In this document: piece after piece, positions 9,599-19,915 of the stretch
Layout: each line of letters starts with the position of its first letter
Position numbering within the stretch: position 1 is the first letter of the stretch
NCBI GenBank assembly: GCA_030837285.1
Contig: JAUPKU010000122.1
Coordinates: forward strand, 1 to 42,423
Length of the DNA: 42,423 bases
Source of the DNA: Thermoproteota archaeon
GTDB lineage: Archaea > Thermoproteota > Bathyarchaeia > RBG-16-48-13 > GCA-020355125
Reading direction: 5' to 3'
Notes under the pieces: generated by a model
What the model saw: only the letters and a program-made list of their open reading frames with translations
Database searches by the model: none
What the model was told of the DNA's origin: nothing
Translations under genes and position numbers: made by a program

Positions 9599-10954
9599 AT
9601 GCGTGGAGATACGAATGTAAAGAAACTCCTAGCTGAAGCTGAGAAGCCAAAGGAGTTGGCGATGAAGTATCATCCTGTTTATAGAGGAAAGATCGAGATA
9701 GAACCGAAAGTACCCATCAAGAAGCTCGAGGACTTGGCTATGTGGTATACACCTGGGGTTGCTGAGCCTTGTATGGCTATTAAGCGGGACAATGATGCCG
9801 TCTTTGAGTACACAGGTAAATGGAATTTCGTCGCTATTGTGTCTGACGGGACTAGAGTTCTTGGGCTGGGAAATATTGGTCCTTTAGCCGGATTACCAGT
9901 GATGGAAGGAAAAGCGCTGATCTTCAAGTATTTTGGTGGGGTCGATGCCTTCCCCATATGTTTAGACACGAAGAATGCTGAGGATATTATCAGAGCTGTT
10001 AAATGGTTGACTCCAACTTTCGGCGGTATAAATTTAGAGGATATCGAGAAGCCTAAATGCTATTACATTCTCGAAAAGTTGAGAGAAGAACTCAACATTC
10101 CAGTTTGGCATGATGATCAACAAGGAACTGCGCTAGTAACTTTGGCAGGGCTTCTCAACGCACTGAAAATCGTGGGCAAGAAGCCAGGAGAAGTCAAGGT
10201 TGCTATGATTGGAGCTGGAGCAGCCAATATTAGTATAGCAAAGTATATTATGAAAGCAGGGGTTAAGTCAGGAAACATCATTATGGCTGATTCTAACTCA
10301 ATTCTCAGCAAAGAAAGGGTTGACGTTGAGAAGAATGACCCTGCTAAATGGGAGATCTGCGAGAAAACAAACGTAGAAGGAAAAGTAGGTGGCATACCAG
10401 AAGCACTTGAGGATTCCGACGTGTGTATAGCCTATTCAAAGGCTGTTCCCGGAACCATAAAGAAAGAGTGGATCTCCAAAATGGCGGGTGATGCAATAGT
10501 TTTTGCTGGGGCAAACCCCTTACCTGAGATCTGGCCGTGGGATGCAAAGGAGGCAGGCGCTAAAATAGTTGCAACGGGGCGATCGGATTTCCCAAATCAA
10601 ATTAATAATTCAATAGGGTTTCCAGCGGTCTTTAGGGGTACCCTTGACGTTATGGCTAAGAAGATAACGGATGAGATGTGTATTGCTGCAGCTTATGCAA
10701 TAGCGAATTATGCTGAGAAGAAGGGGATAAATGAAGAGTACATTATTCCAACGATGAAGGAGATGGGCGTCTTCGTGGAGGAGGCTGTAGCTGTAGGCAT
10801 GAAGGGGATGGAGCAAGGGGTTGCTCGAAGAAAGATGAGTCGACAGAGTCTGCGGTTGGCTGTCTCCTCTACGCTCAAGAGGAGCCAGAGGGTTACAAAG
10901 ACCTTGATGAAGGAAAACCTGATTCTTCCCCTATCCTATTATGGGAAACAATAG
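9599..10954 (+). CDS. NAD(P)-dependent malic enzyme
   Basis: MWYTPGVAEPCMAI, GLGNIGPLAGLPVMEGKALIFKYFGGVDAFPICLDT, IPVWHDDQQGTALVTLAGLLNAL, IGAGAANISIAKYI. Confidence 0.95.
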   Translation: MRGDTNVKKLLAEAEKPKELAMKYHPVYRGKIEIEPKVPIKKLEDLAMWYTPGVAEPCMAIKRDNDAVFEYTGKWNFVAIVSDGTRVLGLGNIGPLAGLPVMEGKALIFKYFGGVDAFPICLDTKNAEDIIRAVKWLTPTFGGINLEDIEKPKCYYILEKLREELNIPVWHDDQQGTALVTLAGLLNALKIVGKKPGEVKVAMIGAGAANISIAKYIMKAGVKSGNIIMADSNSILSKERVDVEKNDPAKWEICEKTNVEGKVGGIPEALEDSDVCIAYSKAVPGTIKKEWISKMAGDAIVFAGANPLPEIWPWDAKEAGAKIVATGRSDFPNQINNSIGFPAVFRGTLDVMAKKITDEMCIAAAYAIANYAEKKGINEEYIIPTMKEMGVFVEEAVAVGMKGMEQGVARRKMSRQSLRLAVSSTLKRSQRVTKTLMKENLILPLSYYGKQ

Positions 10955-10966
10955 GAGTTATCAGAA

Positions 10967-11851
10967 CTGGAAAGATCGCTTGAAGAAGGGATTGAGGAAG
11001 CCGTTGTCAACCTCCTTAGGCTTTCCGTTATCAGACTGCCAAAAGATGTAGAGGAGGCACTTCTAAATGCTTCGGAGCTAGAAAGAAACGAGACCGCAAA
11101 AGCTCAGCTTAAGGCTATGACCGAGAATATTCGGTTAGCCGAGCAGATAGGAGTGCCCATATGCCAAGACACTGGGACAATAAGCTTCTACCTTATGGTA
11201 GGAGACAAATTCTCCAATTTATCTATGCTTCCAGATATATTGAGGCATGCTACAAAACATGCGACAGAGGCGATTCCACTCCGCCCAAACGCTGTTAACC
11301 CTTTTACAGGAAAGAATAGTGGCGACAATATAGGAGAGTCTATGCCTTATATTCATTGGGAAATAGTCGAAGGAAACAATCTTCAAATAACCGCCCTTCC
11401 TAAGGGTGGGGGGAGCGAGAATGCCTGCGCTTTAGGAATGTTGGAGCCAGGTCTTGGAATCAAAGGAATAAAGAAGTTCGTTGTTGACACTGTAATTGAT
11501 GCAGGCGCAAAGCCGTGTCCACCTACTATCTTGGGCGTTGGTATTGGAGGAGGAGCAGACATCGCCATTAACTTGGCTAAGAAGGCTCTTCTAAGAAATA
11601 TAGGCAGTCGTCACAATGAATCCATTGTTGCAGATCTGGAGAGAGAATTGGAAGAACTTGTAAATCAGACTGGAATTGGACCCATGGGATTAGGTGGAGA
11701 TACGACAACTCTGGGAGTGAACGTGGAGTACGCTCATCGGCACCCAGCAAGTCTACCTGTAGCGGTGATGTTCCAGTGCTGGGCTTCTAGAAGAGCCTCT
11801 GCCAAAATACTGTTTGATGGAAAAGTAGAATACTTGTCGCATCGAATTTAA
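10967..11851 (+). CDS. Class I fumarate hydratase alpha subunit; the supplied ORF (ATG 11117) is N-terminally truncated, and a CTG at 10967 preceded by GGAG is the proposed start
   Basis: GVPICQDTGTISFYL, KNSGDNIGESMPYIHWEI, GGGSENACALGMLEPG, MFQCWASRRASAKILFDG. The in-frame upstream peptide LERSLEEGIEEAVVNLLRLSVIRLPKDVEEALLNASELERNETAKAQLKA is typical of fumarase alpha N-termini. Confidence 0.88.
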   Translation: MERSLEEGIEEAVVNLLRLSVIRLPKDVEEALLNASELERNETAKAQLKAMTENIRLAEQIGVPICQDTGTISFYLMVGDKFSNLSMLPDILRHATKHATEAIPLRPNAVNPFTGKNSGDNIGESMPYIHWEIVEGNNLQITALPKGGGSENACALGMLEPGLGIKGIKKFVVDTVIDAGAKPCPPTILGVGIGGGADIAINLAKKALLRNIGSRHNESIVADLERELEELVNQTGIGPMGLGGDTTTLGVNVEYAHRHPASLPVAVMFQCWASRRASAKILFDGKVEYLSHRI

Positions 11852-11866
11852 GAGTGTCTGATTTAG

Positions 11867-12463
11867 ATGGTCGAGTATCATCTTTGGACTCCTCTATCAG
11901 AGAAGGACGTGAGGAAACTGAAAATCCGTGATGTAGTTTATATCAGCGGAGTCATGTTTACTGCTAGGGATTCAGCTCATGAGAGGGCTTTGGAGTACTT
12001 CGGAGAAGGAAGAAACCTCCCAATTGACACTAATGGAGTGGCTCTCTTTCATTCAGGACCTCTCGTTAGAGAAGTGGATGGGAGGTATGAAGTTGTTTCG
12101 GCGGGTCCTACGACTAGCGCTAGAATGGAAGTATTTGAAGAAGTATTCATAGAGAAATCTGGCATCCGAATCATCATCGGGAAAGGTGGCATGGGAGCAA
12201 AGACAGTGGAGGCAATGAAAAAGTTCGGTGTTGTCTACTGTGCCTTTACAGGGGGAACTGGTGCTTTAGCAGCAAAAGCAATCAAAGCGGTTAAGTCGGT
12301 GGAATGGCTTGACCTCGGTATGCCTGAGGCATTATGGACGTTGGTAGTTGAAGACTTTGGACCACTCATTGTAGCGATAGATTCTTTTGGCAACAACTTA
12401 TATGCTAACGTGATGGATCAGGTTGAGAAGAATAGGCTGAAGATCCATCAATCGATCGATTAA
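11867..12463 (+). CDS. Class I fumarate hydratase beta subunit
   Basis: GVMFTARDSAHERALEYF, SAGPTTSARMEVF, IIGKGGMG, FTGGTGALAAKAIK, EWLDLGMPEALW. Confidence 0.93.
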   Translation: MVEYHLWTPLSEKDVRKLKIRDVVYISGVMFTARDSAHERALEYFGEGRNLPIDTNGVALFHSGPLVREVDGRYEVVSAGPTTSARMEVFEEVFIEKSGIRIIIGKGGMGAKTVEAMKKFGVVYCAFTGGTGALAAKAIKAVKSVEWLDLGMPEALWTLVVEDFGPLIVAIDSFGNNLYANVMDQVEKNRLKIHQSID

Positions 12464-12583
12464 CATTTTTATAACATAAGTACGCTAGTGCTTCTCCAGT
12501 TTTTAACCATTGAGAGATTAAATGTGAGATTGATTAATAGAAGGATTATTAGTTCACGGACCGCTCACAAATATTTAGTTGGG

Positions 12584-13996
12584 ATGCAGATGAGTAAGAA
12601 TCTTGAAGAGATTGAAAAGGAAATTCTGGGAGAAGCATACTTCTCCAATGAAACAAGGAAAAATCTAGCAGTTTTATGCAGTTTTGGTTGTCGTTTTGCA
12701 GGTACGCCTAGTGAAGAAGAAGCTGTCAAGTATCTGCTGCAAAAGATGAAGGATTATAATCTTAGCAAACCCCACAGAGAGGAAGTGAAGTATCTTGGCT
12801 GGAAACGTGGCATAGCAAAATTAGAGGTGACGAAGCCCGAGTCGAAAGAGCTTGAATGCATTGGACTTCCTTGGTCACCTAGCACATCTAAGGAAGGCCT
12901 TGAAGCTGAGCTTCTTAACATCGGTAATGGAACTTACGTTGACTATGAACTTCACAGAGATGATGTGAAGGGAAAGATCGTGATGACATCTGCATTCACT
13001 CCTCCTTGGATGAGGGGACAACACCGATGCGAGAAACTTTGCAGAGCAGAGAATATGGGTGCGGCAGGTTTCATCTATGCTAAGAATGACCCCGGCTTAC
13101 TTTGTGAGACGGGGGTGGCAAGCTGGAACCCACCAGAGACTCTTGGAAGGATCGTCAAATTCCCGGCAGTAGGAACATCGAAGGAAGTTGCCTCGTATCT
13201 AACAAGATTAAGGGAGAAGGGGAAAGTAAGTGTTAGAATCACGGCGAAGCACACTTCTGCACCTGCATTGACATGGAACGTCGTCGGTGAAGTCGAAGGC
13301 AGCGATAAGCCTGATGAGGTCATTGTTGTTGGAGGTCACTTGGATGGCCATGACATTGCTGTCGGCGCGATGGATAATGCAGCTGGAGTATGTGTCGTAC
13401 TAGAAACTGCCAGGCTCTTGTCGATTCACAAGAACGCTATTAAAAGAACTGTTCGATTCATCGCTTTTCCAGGTGAAGAGACAGGCTGCTTCGGATCAGC
13501 GGGCTACGTTATGGAACACTTAAAGGAATTGGATAAAATCAAGTTCATGTTCAATCTAGATGGGGCTGGTAGGGCGGCGAGACCAGGAATTATGGTTCAG
13601 GGATGGCCTGACGCGATACCTTTCTTCAAGAACGTCTCTAGAAACATGGATCAGCCGATGTCCGTGGATGTGAATTTCGGCATCTATAGTGATCATATGC
13701 CCTTCGCTTTAAGGGGGATTCAGACTGCTAGTTTAGTAGGAGGGATAGGATTCACAGCTTCCACGGGCACGCGGGGTTGGGGACATACTAAGGCTGACAC
13801 AGAGGATAAAGTGGATGTTCGTGATATGCGGGAGGCTTCTGCCAACCTTGCCAGGGTGCTATTTCGAATGGCAACAATAGAAGAGTTACCTTTTAAACGT
13901 AAATCGAATGAAGAGATAAAGACTATGTTACATAGACAGGGTTATGATGAGGTAATGGAAGTGCTCGGAAGCTATCCCTCCTGGCTTAAGATCTGA
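12584..13996 (+). CDS. M28-family zinc peptidase with PA domain; the ORF extends to 12488 but the ATG at 12584 or 12590 is the likelier start
   Basis: VVGGHLDGHDIAVGAMDNAAGVCVVLETARLL, FIAFPGEETGCFGSAGYV, FGIYSDHMPFALRGI. Confidence 0.88.
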   Translation: MQMSKNLEEIEKEILGEAYFSNETRKNLAVLCSFGCRFAGTPSEEEAVKYLLQKMKDYNLSKPHREEVKYLGWKRGIAKLEVTKPESKELECIGLPWSPSTSKEGLEAELLNIGNGTYVDYELHRDDVKGKIVMTSAFTPPWMRGQHRCEKLCRAENMGAAGFIYAKNDPGLLCETGVASWNPPETLGRIVKFPAVGTSKEVASYLTRLREKGKVSVRITAKHTSAPALTWNVVGEVEGSDKPDEVIVVGGHLDGHDIAVGAMDNAAGVCVVLETARLLSIHKNAIKRTVRFIAFPGEETGCFGSAGYVMEHLKELDKIKFMFNLDGAGRAARPGIMVQGWPDAIPFFKNVSRNMDQPMSVDVNFGIYSDHMPFALRGIQTASLVGGIGFTASTGTRGWGHTKADTEDKVDVRDMREASANLARVLFRMATIEELPFKRKSNEEIKTMLHRQGYDEVMEVLGSYPSWLKI

Positions 13997-14231
13997 CTTT
14001 TCTGAAAAATAGCATCGTGAAATCAGAGCCTCCCCTCATCCTTGTTTGTCATCGACAACTTTTACAGAATCTTAGATATGAGTAGATAGATGAATTCATG
14101 CTTTTTTGGATCTATAATACAATTTCACTATCTACTTCTTTTAATGGGTGGATTATAACTAACTTCCGAAAGCATATTATGATTCCGGAATGAAAAAGGA
14201 GAGTTTGATTTAGAATATGAAGAGTATTCGT

Positions 14232-17200
14232 CTAGCTGTAGTCGAAGGCCATGTAGTGAAATGTTGGAACGCCAGCTTCGTTGATGATTACGCCGAGGTT
14301 CAAGTACTGCGGGTCGAGGGGTGCTGTTTCCCACATTACGATAGTGGTTGTCTGTGAGGTAAGACTGAACGTCGTGATGAAGGATGATATTGTAGAGTTG
14401 GTTGCAGTCCAGTCAAAGTCGTTATGGTAGCTGATTGGCGCTTGAGTGAATGAGAACCCAACCGACGGATTAAGAATTGTAGGCGTTTTAACCACGAAAC
14501 CCCGTCGCGCAAACTCGTTGATTACGTTTTGTTTGCGTGCTTCGGCTGTCTGCACAACAGTTGAGCCTATGAGGTTTAGATATGCTCTTTGAGGTGCTGA
14601 GCTGACTTCCGCTGAATTCTGTGGATTCGTTATTAAGTAGTAGCCAACTTTCTGTGAATTTGCGTCAACGACGGCTATCATGGCGGGCGAGAGTGTTGTG
14701 GATGTCCCGCCACCGTAATAGGGGACAAAATAGTATGGGTTGTTATTAATGACGTACATCAAAATGTTCCCACTCTGCCAGTTGTTAAGTGTCAGCTGAG
14801 TCTTTGTTAGACCATAATTATTGATAGCGTCTAGGGCTGTCTGAGGCCCTGTTAGTGTGGTGTTTCCGGTTCTGAGGAGAAAGACGTTGCCTATGTCTTT
14901 CCCGTTTAAGGCTACATACATACCTGCAAGGTTCTTTCCGGCTGCGTTAGCATATTCTACCAGACGGACAGTAGCCCAATACGTTGTACCATTGAGGTAG
15001 AAGGAGACGTATCTCACATCCTCAATAGTCTTCTTTTGAGAGTCGGTAGTTAACTCGAAGAAATCGGTTCCTCGTTGCCAGTAATCAGGGGTTGAGACAT
15101 GATACGTGTTATAAGAGTCTATCTGCCTGTCAAAGAGGAATTCAGGGTATCGCAATTGCGATTGCAGCCATGTTGGTACAGACTGATTCCATTGCTGCTG
15201 GTACATTCCTCGGTAGAAGTCTAAGACATAGTTGTCCTCGCTATTTCCAAGTAAGTAGCCTTTTATGCTTCCGTCATAAGCGTTTACCAGAACTGTTGCG
15301 AATACTCGCCAGAAATTGTCTTGATTAGCAGGGTAATCCAAGTATTGGGTGGGCATACTTCTGTCTATGTAAACATAGAGTAAATAGTAGATGTCTTTAC
15401 CGTCGGATACTATGTAAGGGTCGTTGTCTAGGGTCATTCCTGGGAGGAGAATCTGTGAAAGGCGCTGATTAATATCTCTCATGAAGAGAGTCTTTACATC
15501 ACCGAAGTCTCCTCTGGCAAAGTCTAATCTAATCTGCTCTTGCCCGTATATCCCTGAAAAGAACCAGAATTTGTCAAATCCGCTAAGAGTGTAGTCAACA
15601 GTCTTATTGTAAGGTACATAGTTGTCGGATAGAGAGTTCTCCTTAATGTCGGGGGATACTTGTATGTACACTTGAGGGGAAGATTCGAATAAGCCTCCTT
15701 CCCCATAATAAATGGAATAAGGTTTGGTGAGGTTGAATACTGACTGTATTGACACTATCTCCCCGGTGACAGCGTCCATGGCTAAAATGCGTTCAGAATG
15801 TGTGATAAGCAGACGGGAAGAACGCCACTGTTCATCGCTAGATCCGCCAGTCGGCATAACTATTGTCAAAGGCGCTAACCAATACTCTCTGCCATTCACA
15901 TAGACTATATCAACAGAGGTAGTAGCAGGAGCCACGGGGGTGGGGAAAGTCATCCAGTTCACGCCGATGCTAGGGGTTAGTCTAAGCTTGGCTGCGGCGT
16001 CATTGAAGATTCGTATCTTGCTGAGGATTTCTAGGTTTGTTCCCGTGTTAATAGCGGAGCTGATGTCAGACTCTCTTATCTGTTCAACACCAGTTGCCCA
16101 TCGGGTGTATTCGACGTTAGGTAGATACTTTGGATTCCAAAGGTATTCTTCGTAGTGGCCTCCCATAGCTGGTCCGTATTGTACAGCAACGATTATTGGA
16201 CCTGCCGCAAGGCTGCCCACAACCAAAATAATTAGTAAGGCTAAGATGATTTTACGAGCATAGAGAATGCCAATGGCACTTTTAACATATAGTCCTTTCA
16301 GGCTGAAGAAGACTGCTAGAATTATTAAGATGAATTCACCTATTATCAGAGTCCTGACATAAAATGGAGTTGTTATATCAAAAGCCTGAGTTGGCACTTG
16401 GAGGAGAACTGGCGTCAGCAGGAGGAGGCATATTAAAGCTATAGACCGTATGCATCCTGCGATGTTTCCCCTGCGTAATTCGAAGATGAAAGAAATTATC
16501 AGTCGGATTATCCATATTACTCCAAAGATAATTATGATTGTCCTAGCGAAGAGTAGAAATTCTAGGACGGGGGAGTTCTCAATTAGCCATGTTCCAAGAG
16601 GTACTCCTGATATTGTTCCTGATGCATATTCTGAAGTGAAGAAAATTGTAGAAAGTGTTGAAAACGCTCTTTGAAGGAGATCCACCCATGAGATCAATTG
16701 TGACTCAATCCAATTCGATAGGAGGAGGTATTTCAAAGCTAAATCTTGGGCTACCAAAGGTCCTATCACGATGGCTCCTATGACAAATTCAAAAGACTTC
16801 CAGAGGATTCCTTTCTTCAGAGGAATCTTGTCATCCCAAACTGTCTCTCTCACGTGTGTGGAAAATGGGGATTCGCCGCTATACTGGAATACCTGTGTGA
16901 AAAATGCATTTACAGCCCCCCATAGCTTACTGTGGAGGTAAATCTCTCTCTGCCCAGTCTCGTCTTTGTCTATTATTATTCGAGGGTCACTCAACGCTAT
17001 TAGGAGGCCAATGCTTATGCAGGCGTAGAAATAGAAGTTGTTTAGGAAGTTTATTGCCCACCAGTCAATTCCTGCTTTAACTTTGTACATCTCTTCGAAG
17101 ATTTTGACGCTCAACCACCAATTCTGGTATAGAATGAAGATAATGAGGCCTCCGATTGCTATTGGGATGATTACCCATCGTCCTACTCGTGGTATTATTC

Positions 17201-17411
17201 GAGATCGAAAAGGTATTCCTTCGAACTCGGGGGGAATATTTCGCGTTCTTTGGGTACGTGGCCGAAGGCTAAAGAACAAGATGATAACTATCATAGATAT
17301 CAGCATTGCAAGTGTGACTAGGGGGGGTAGATTGAATGCATTAGCAAATGCAAATAAGAAAATCATTATAAAGAATATAATGATGGGAAGGGGTGTCCTC
17401 TGTCTCTCCAT
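14232..17411 (-). CDS. UPF0182 family large membrane protein (COG1615-like), 1059 aa
   Basis: Several N-terminal TM segments, GIDWWAINFLNNFYFYACISIGLLIALSD, then a long extracytoplasmic region with YVPYNKTVDYTLSGFDKFWFFSGIYGQ. Confidence 0.75.
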   Translation of the reverse strand: MERQRTPLPIIIFFIMIFLFAFANAFNLPPLVTLAMLISMIVIILFFSLRPRTQRTRNIPPEFEGIPFRSRIIPRVGRWVIIPIAIGGLIIFILYQNWWLSVKIFEEMYKVKAGIDWWAINFLNNFYFYACISIGLLIALSDPRIIIDKDETGQREIYLHSKLWGAVNAFFTQVFQYSGESPFSTHVRETVWDDKIPLKKGILWKSFEFVIGAIVIGPLVAQDLALKYLLLSNWIESQLISWVDLLQRAFSTLSTIFFTSEYASGTISGVPLGTWLIENSPVLEFLLFARTIIIIFGVIWIIRLIISFIFELRRGNIAGCIRSIALICLLLLTPVLLQVPTQAFDITTPFYVRTLIIGEFILIILAVFFSLKGLYVKSAIGILYARKIILALLIILVVGSLAAGPIIVAVQYGPAMGGHYEEYLWNPKYLPNVEYTRWATGVEQIRESDISSAINTGTNLEILSKIRIFNDAAAKLRLTPSIGVNWMTFPTPVAPATTSVDIVYVNGREYWLAPLTIVMPTGGSSDEQWRSSRLLITHSERILAMDAVTGEIVSIQSVFNLTKPYSIYYGEGGLFESSPQVYIQVSPDIKENSLSDNYVPYNKTVDYTLSGFDKFWFFSGIYGQEQIRLDFARGDFGDVKTLFMRDINQRLSQILLPGMTLDNDPYIVSDGKDIYYLLYVYIDRSMPTQYLDYPANQDNFWRVFATVLVNAYDGSIKGYLLGNSEDNYVLDFYRGMYQQQWNQSVPTWLQSQLRYPEFLFDRQIDSYNTYHVSTPDYWQRGTDFFELTTDSQKKTIEDVRYVSFYLNGTTYWATVRLVEYANAAGKNLAGMYVALNGKDIGNVFLLRTGNTTLTGPQTALDAINNYGLTKTQLTLNNWQSGNILMYVINNNPYYFVPYYGGGTSTTLSPAMIAVVDANSQKVGYYLITNPQNSAEVSSAPQRAYLNLIGSTVVQTAEARKQNVINEFARRGFVVKTPTILNPSVGFSFTQAPISYHNDFDWTATNSTISSFITTFSLTSQTTTIVMWETAPLDPQYLNLGVIINEAGVPTFHYMAFDYS

Positions 17412-17595
17412 TTAAATCACTTGCCAAGGGCTAGATTTATTGGGGGACGCATATAAACTTGGCTGAATTGCAGATCAACTCTTGAAGAATCAGAAGATTT
17501 TGAGCCACTTTAATTCTAAGAACTAACAGATCGGATAAGGTATTCATAAGTGTGTTTGGCAGTTGGATGTTTTTTAGAGTTTTAAGATGTCGTTG

Positions 17596-18156
17596 TTATC
17601 CTTTTCTTTTCTTATTATTCTCTAAATGTTTGAGAAGAGTATTGTAGAATTCTTTTTCGCGATTTTCTGGGAACACGATGAGCCAAGTTCTGTTATTCTT
17701 TAGTTTTATGGATATGCAGGGTACTGATCCACCAGTCAAGTTCATGCCGACTTGGAGGCTCGCGATTGTAAGTTTTGATAATGCTTTTGAGGTGGGTGAC
17801 CAAGGCTTCAGTCTGCTGGACAGATATGTTGTGATTCCCCGACGTGTTGTCTCATCTAGTTGAGCACTTTCGATATTGCTATAAGGGATTTTCTCCGTTT
17901 CTAACGCCTGTCGAATAACTAAAGTTGAGTCTTGAAGTTCGTAGACGAGTCTATGTGTTACGCCTAATAGCGCCATAATTCCGAAGAATATTACTATAAC
18001 ATACATTATGGGAATCATTATATAGATGGATTCCATACGCGTTGTTGTAGAGTCCACAAACATGATCATTGTGATTGTCGTTATTATTAGGAAAAAAATG
18101 GCGCCACGTGGAGACGTTTTTGGACCGATGAAGACTCGATATTTATTGTCCGCCAT
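17596..18156 (-). CDS. Membrane protein with two TM segments and a bacterial-PH-like domain
   Basis: FFLIITTITMIMFVD and MYVIVIFFGIMALLGVTH, followed by a PH-like RQALETEKIPYSNIESAQL region. Confidence 0.6.
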   Translation of the reverse strand: MADNKYRVFIGPKTSPRGAIFFLIITTITMIMFVDSTTTRMESIYIMIPIMYVIVIFFGIMALLGVTHRLVYELQDSTLVIRQALETEKIPYSNIESAQLDETTRRGITTYLSSRLKPWSPTSKALSKLTIASLQVGMNLTGGSVPCISIKLKNNRTWLIVFPENREKEFYNTLLKHLENNKKRKG

Positions 18157-18175
18157 ATTCAGAATATCATCTCAA

Positions 18176-19915
18176 TTAGTTTCTTCGTTCAAGTGCAGAT
18201 CTTAGTTTTAAGATTTTGTCTATACTTATCTCAAATCCAGATGCTGGATTCTCTAAATTCCAGTTTTCAAGAACCTGAGGGCTTATCTCACCAATGAAGC
18301 CAATTTCTTCTCCTGCAATCAATATTACTCCAATTCGTCCCTCAATGAAGCTTTTATGAACCCGCTCGTCCAATTCACATCGTAGACCCATGTTTATCAG
18401 AAAGGCATCTAAGACTGATTTTATTTCGCTAAAACTAGTGTTAGCATGAGCGACTATACAAGCGAGTTTCCTAGATTCCTCCACATCTACCCTTCTGTCT
18501 TCTCGATTAAGCTCAGCACACTCTCCGACTTCGAAAATCTTCTGTGGATAAGCAGCGTGGGTGTTGTTACTTAAAAACTCCATTAAACCCGGCATGAGTG
18601 ATGTTCTTAGACAGGAATACTTTGAAAGCATCGGGTTTGAGACTTCAATAACATGCGCGGGCTTCGTATTCATTTTATCAAACAAGGACTCCTTATTGGT
18701 CAGGGAGAAAGTCAGGATTTCCTGGAATCCAAGTCCGACCATGAGCTCCCTTGCGATATTGGAGAGAGATTCTATAGTGCTTATTCCCCCGAATGTTGTT
18801 AGTTGAGGCCATCGGGGTTTTATCTTGTTGTAGCTGAACATTATAGCTGCGTCTTCAATTACATCGACTTGGTGCATCACGTCAACGCGATAGCTGGGGA
18901 TTGTGACTTCAATTGTTTTCAAGTCTATTTGACGGAGACCATATCGAGCTTTTCTGAGTAAGTTTAGGAAGTCTTTATCCTTTAAGTCTAAGCCTAGGAT
19001 ACATCTAGCATAATCGAGTTCTAATATGATCTTTCTTTCTTCAAGTTTGGGAGTTACATCTGTCTTCTTCTTGCCATAGGGGTATTTGACTTTGGTTGAG
19101 AAGATCTTCTCACCTCTATCGGCTATAGATAGGGTGACCATAGTGAGAGTGTTCAAGACTGTTAGATATGAGGTTCCTGTGACTTCGATAAATATATCTT
19201 TCACATCTTCCTTGATTTTGCCCAAGTCGTTAGAGTTAATTATCGGAGGAAAAGAGAGAACCCGGTTCTCTGCATCATGTAGAATCGGCCAGTATTCGAA
19301 GGATTTTATGATGTGACCGTATTCGATTCCCTTTGGGTGAGACTCAACTATCTCTTTGAGGCTCATCTCCTTATCTCCCTCTAGTGGGATGAAACGGTAA
19401 GCTGTTGGCTTTGACGCTCCATAATGTAATGGCGGAGTTATTAGATTGAAGTTATAGAGTCCAATGGAAGTTCTCTTTCTTTTTCTGCCATAGGTTTGGT
19501 CTAGCTTGTCTTGGAGATGCATGAACTCTCTGATTATCTCATCATCGAGGTGGACGCCTTTAACTACGGCACAAGCTATATAGGGTCGGATCTTTTGGAG
19601 ACGAGGTTCAATGAGGACTTCCACCCCAGAGTAGCCTTCGATATTATAGTTTTTGAAGCCTTCTTCTATCCCGAGGGCTCCTTTAAGCTCTCTAGCTATT
19701 CCTTCTACGCTCCACAGATCAGGGCGATTTCCATCTTTAATCTCTATTGACAGCTCATCTTCAATAAGAGATTCCACTTCACCTTTTACATAGCAGAGCA
19801 TGTCATTTAGTTCATCTAAGTCTCTGGAAAGTTTCATTCCTAGTAAACGTTGTAGGTCATTGAATAAGACTTGGATAGTAGGCGTTTCTAAGTCACCTTC
19901 TGCTTCCTCAGCCAT
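18176..19915 (-). CDS. pheT: Phenylalanyl-tRNA synthetase beta subunit (archaeal type)
   Basis: B3/B4-like region KRTSIGLYNFNLITPPLHYGA, RYGLRQIDLKTIEVTIPSYRVDVMHQVDVIEDAAI, GFQEILTFSLTN. Confidence 0.93.
   Translation of the reverse strand: MAEEAEGDLETPTIQVLFNDLQRLLGMKLSRDLDELNDMLCYVKGEVESLIEDELSIEIKDGNRPDLWSVEGIARELKGALGIEEGFKNYNIEGYSGVEVLIEPRLQKIRPYIACAVVKGVHLDDEIIREFMHLQDKLDQTYGRKRKRTSIGLYNFNLITPPLHYGASKPTAYRFIPLEGDKEMSLKEIVESHPKGIEYGHIIKSFEYWPILHDAENRVLSFPPIINSNDLGKIKEDVKDIFIEVTGTSYLTVLNTLTMVTLSIADRGEKIFSTKVKYPYGKKKTDVTPKLEERKIILELDYARCILGLDLKDKDFLNLLRKARYGLRQIDLKTIEVTIPSYRVDVMHQVDVIEDAAIMFSYNKIKPRWPQLTTFGGISTIESLSNIARELMVGLGFQEILTFSLTNKESLFDKMNTKPAHVIEVSNPMLSKYSCLRTSLMPGLMEFLSNNTHAAYPQKIFEVGECAELNREDRRVDVEESRKLACIVAHANTSFSEIKSVLDAFLINMGLRCELDERVHKSFIEGRIGVILIAGEEIGFIGEISPQVLENWNLENPASGFEISIDKILKLRSALERRN

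Noticed and set aside
10952-10954. UAG as pyrrolysine codon creating a malic enzyme-fumarase fusion, as the favoured explanation
   Set aside because: TAG is an ordinary terminator elsewhere in the window (e.g. the genes ending at 4216 and 5324), and malic enzyme has a natural-looking C-terminus. Non-AUG initiation or coupling is simpler; recoding is kept only as a testable alternative.
14090-14110. tgaattcatgc-ttttt motif shared with about 4582-4598
   Set aside because: Short palindromic AT-rich match, plausibly coincidental.
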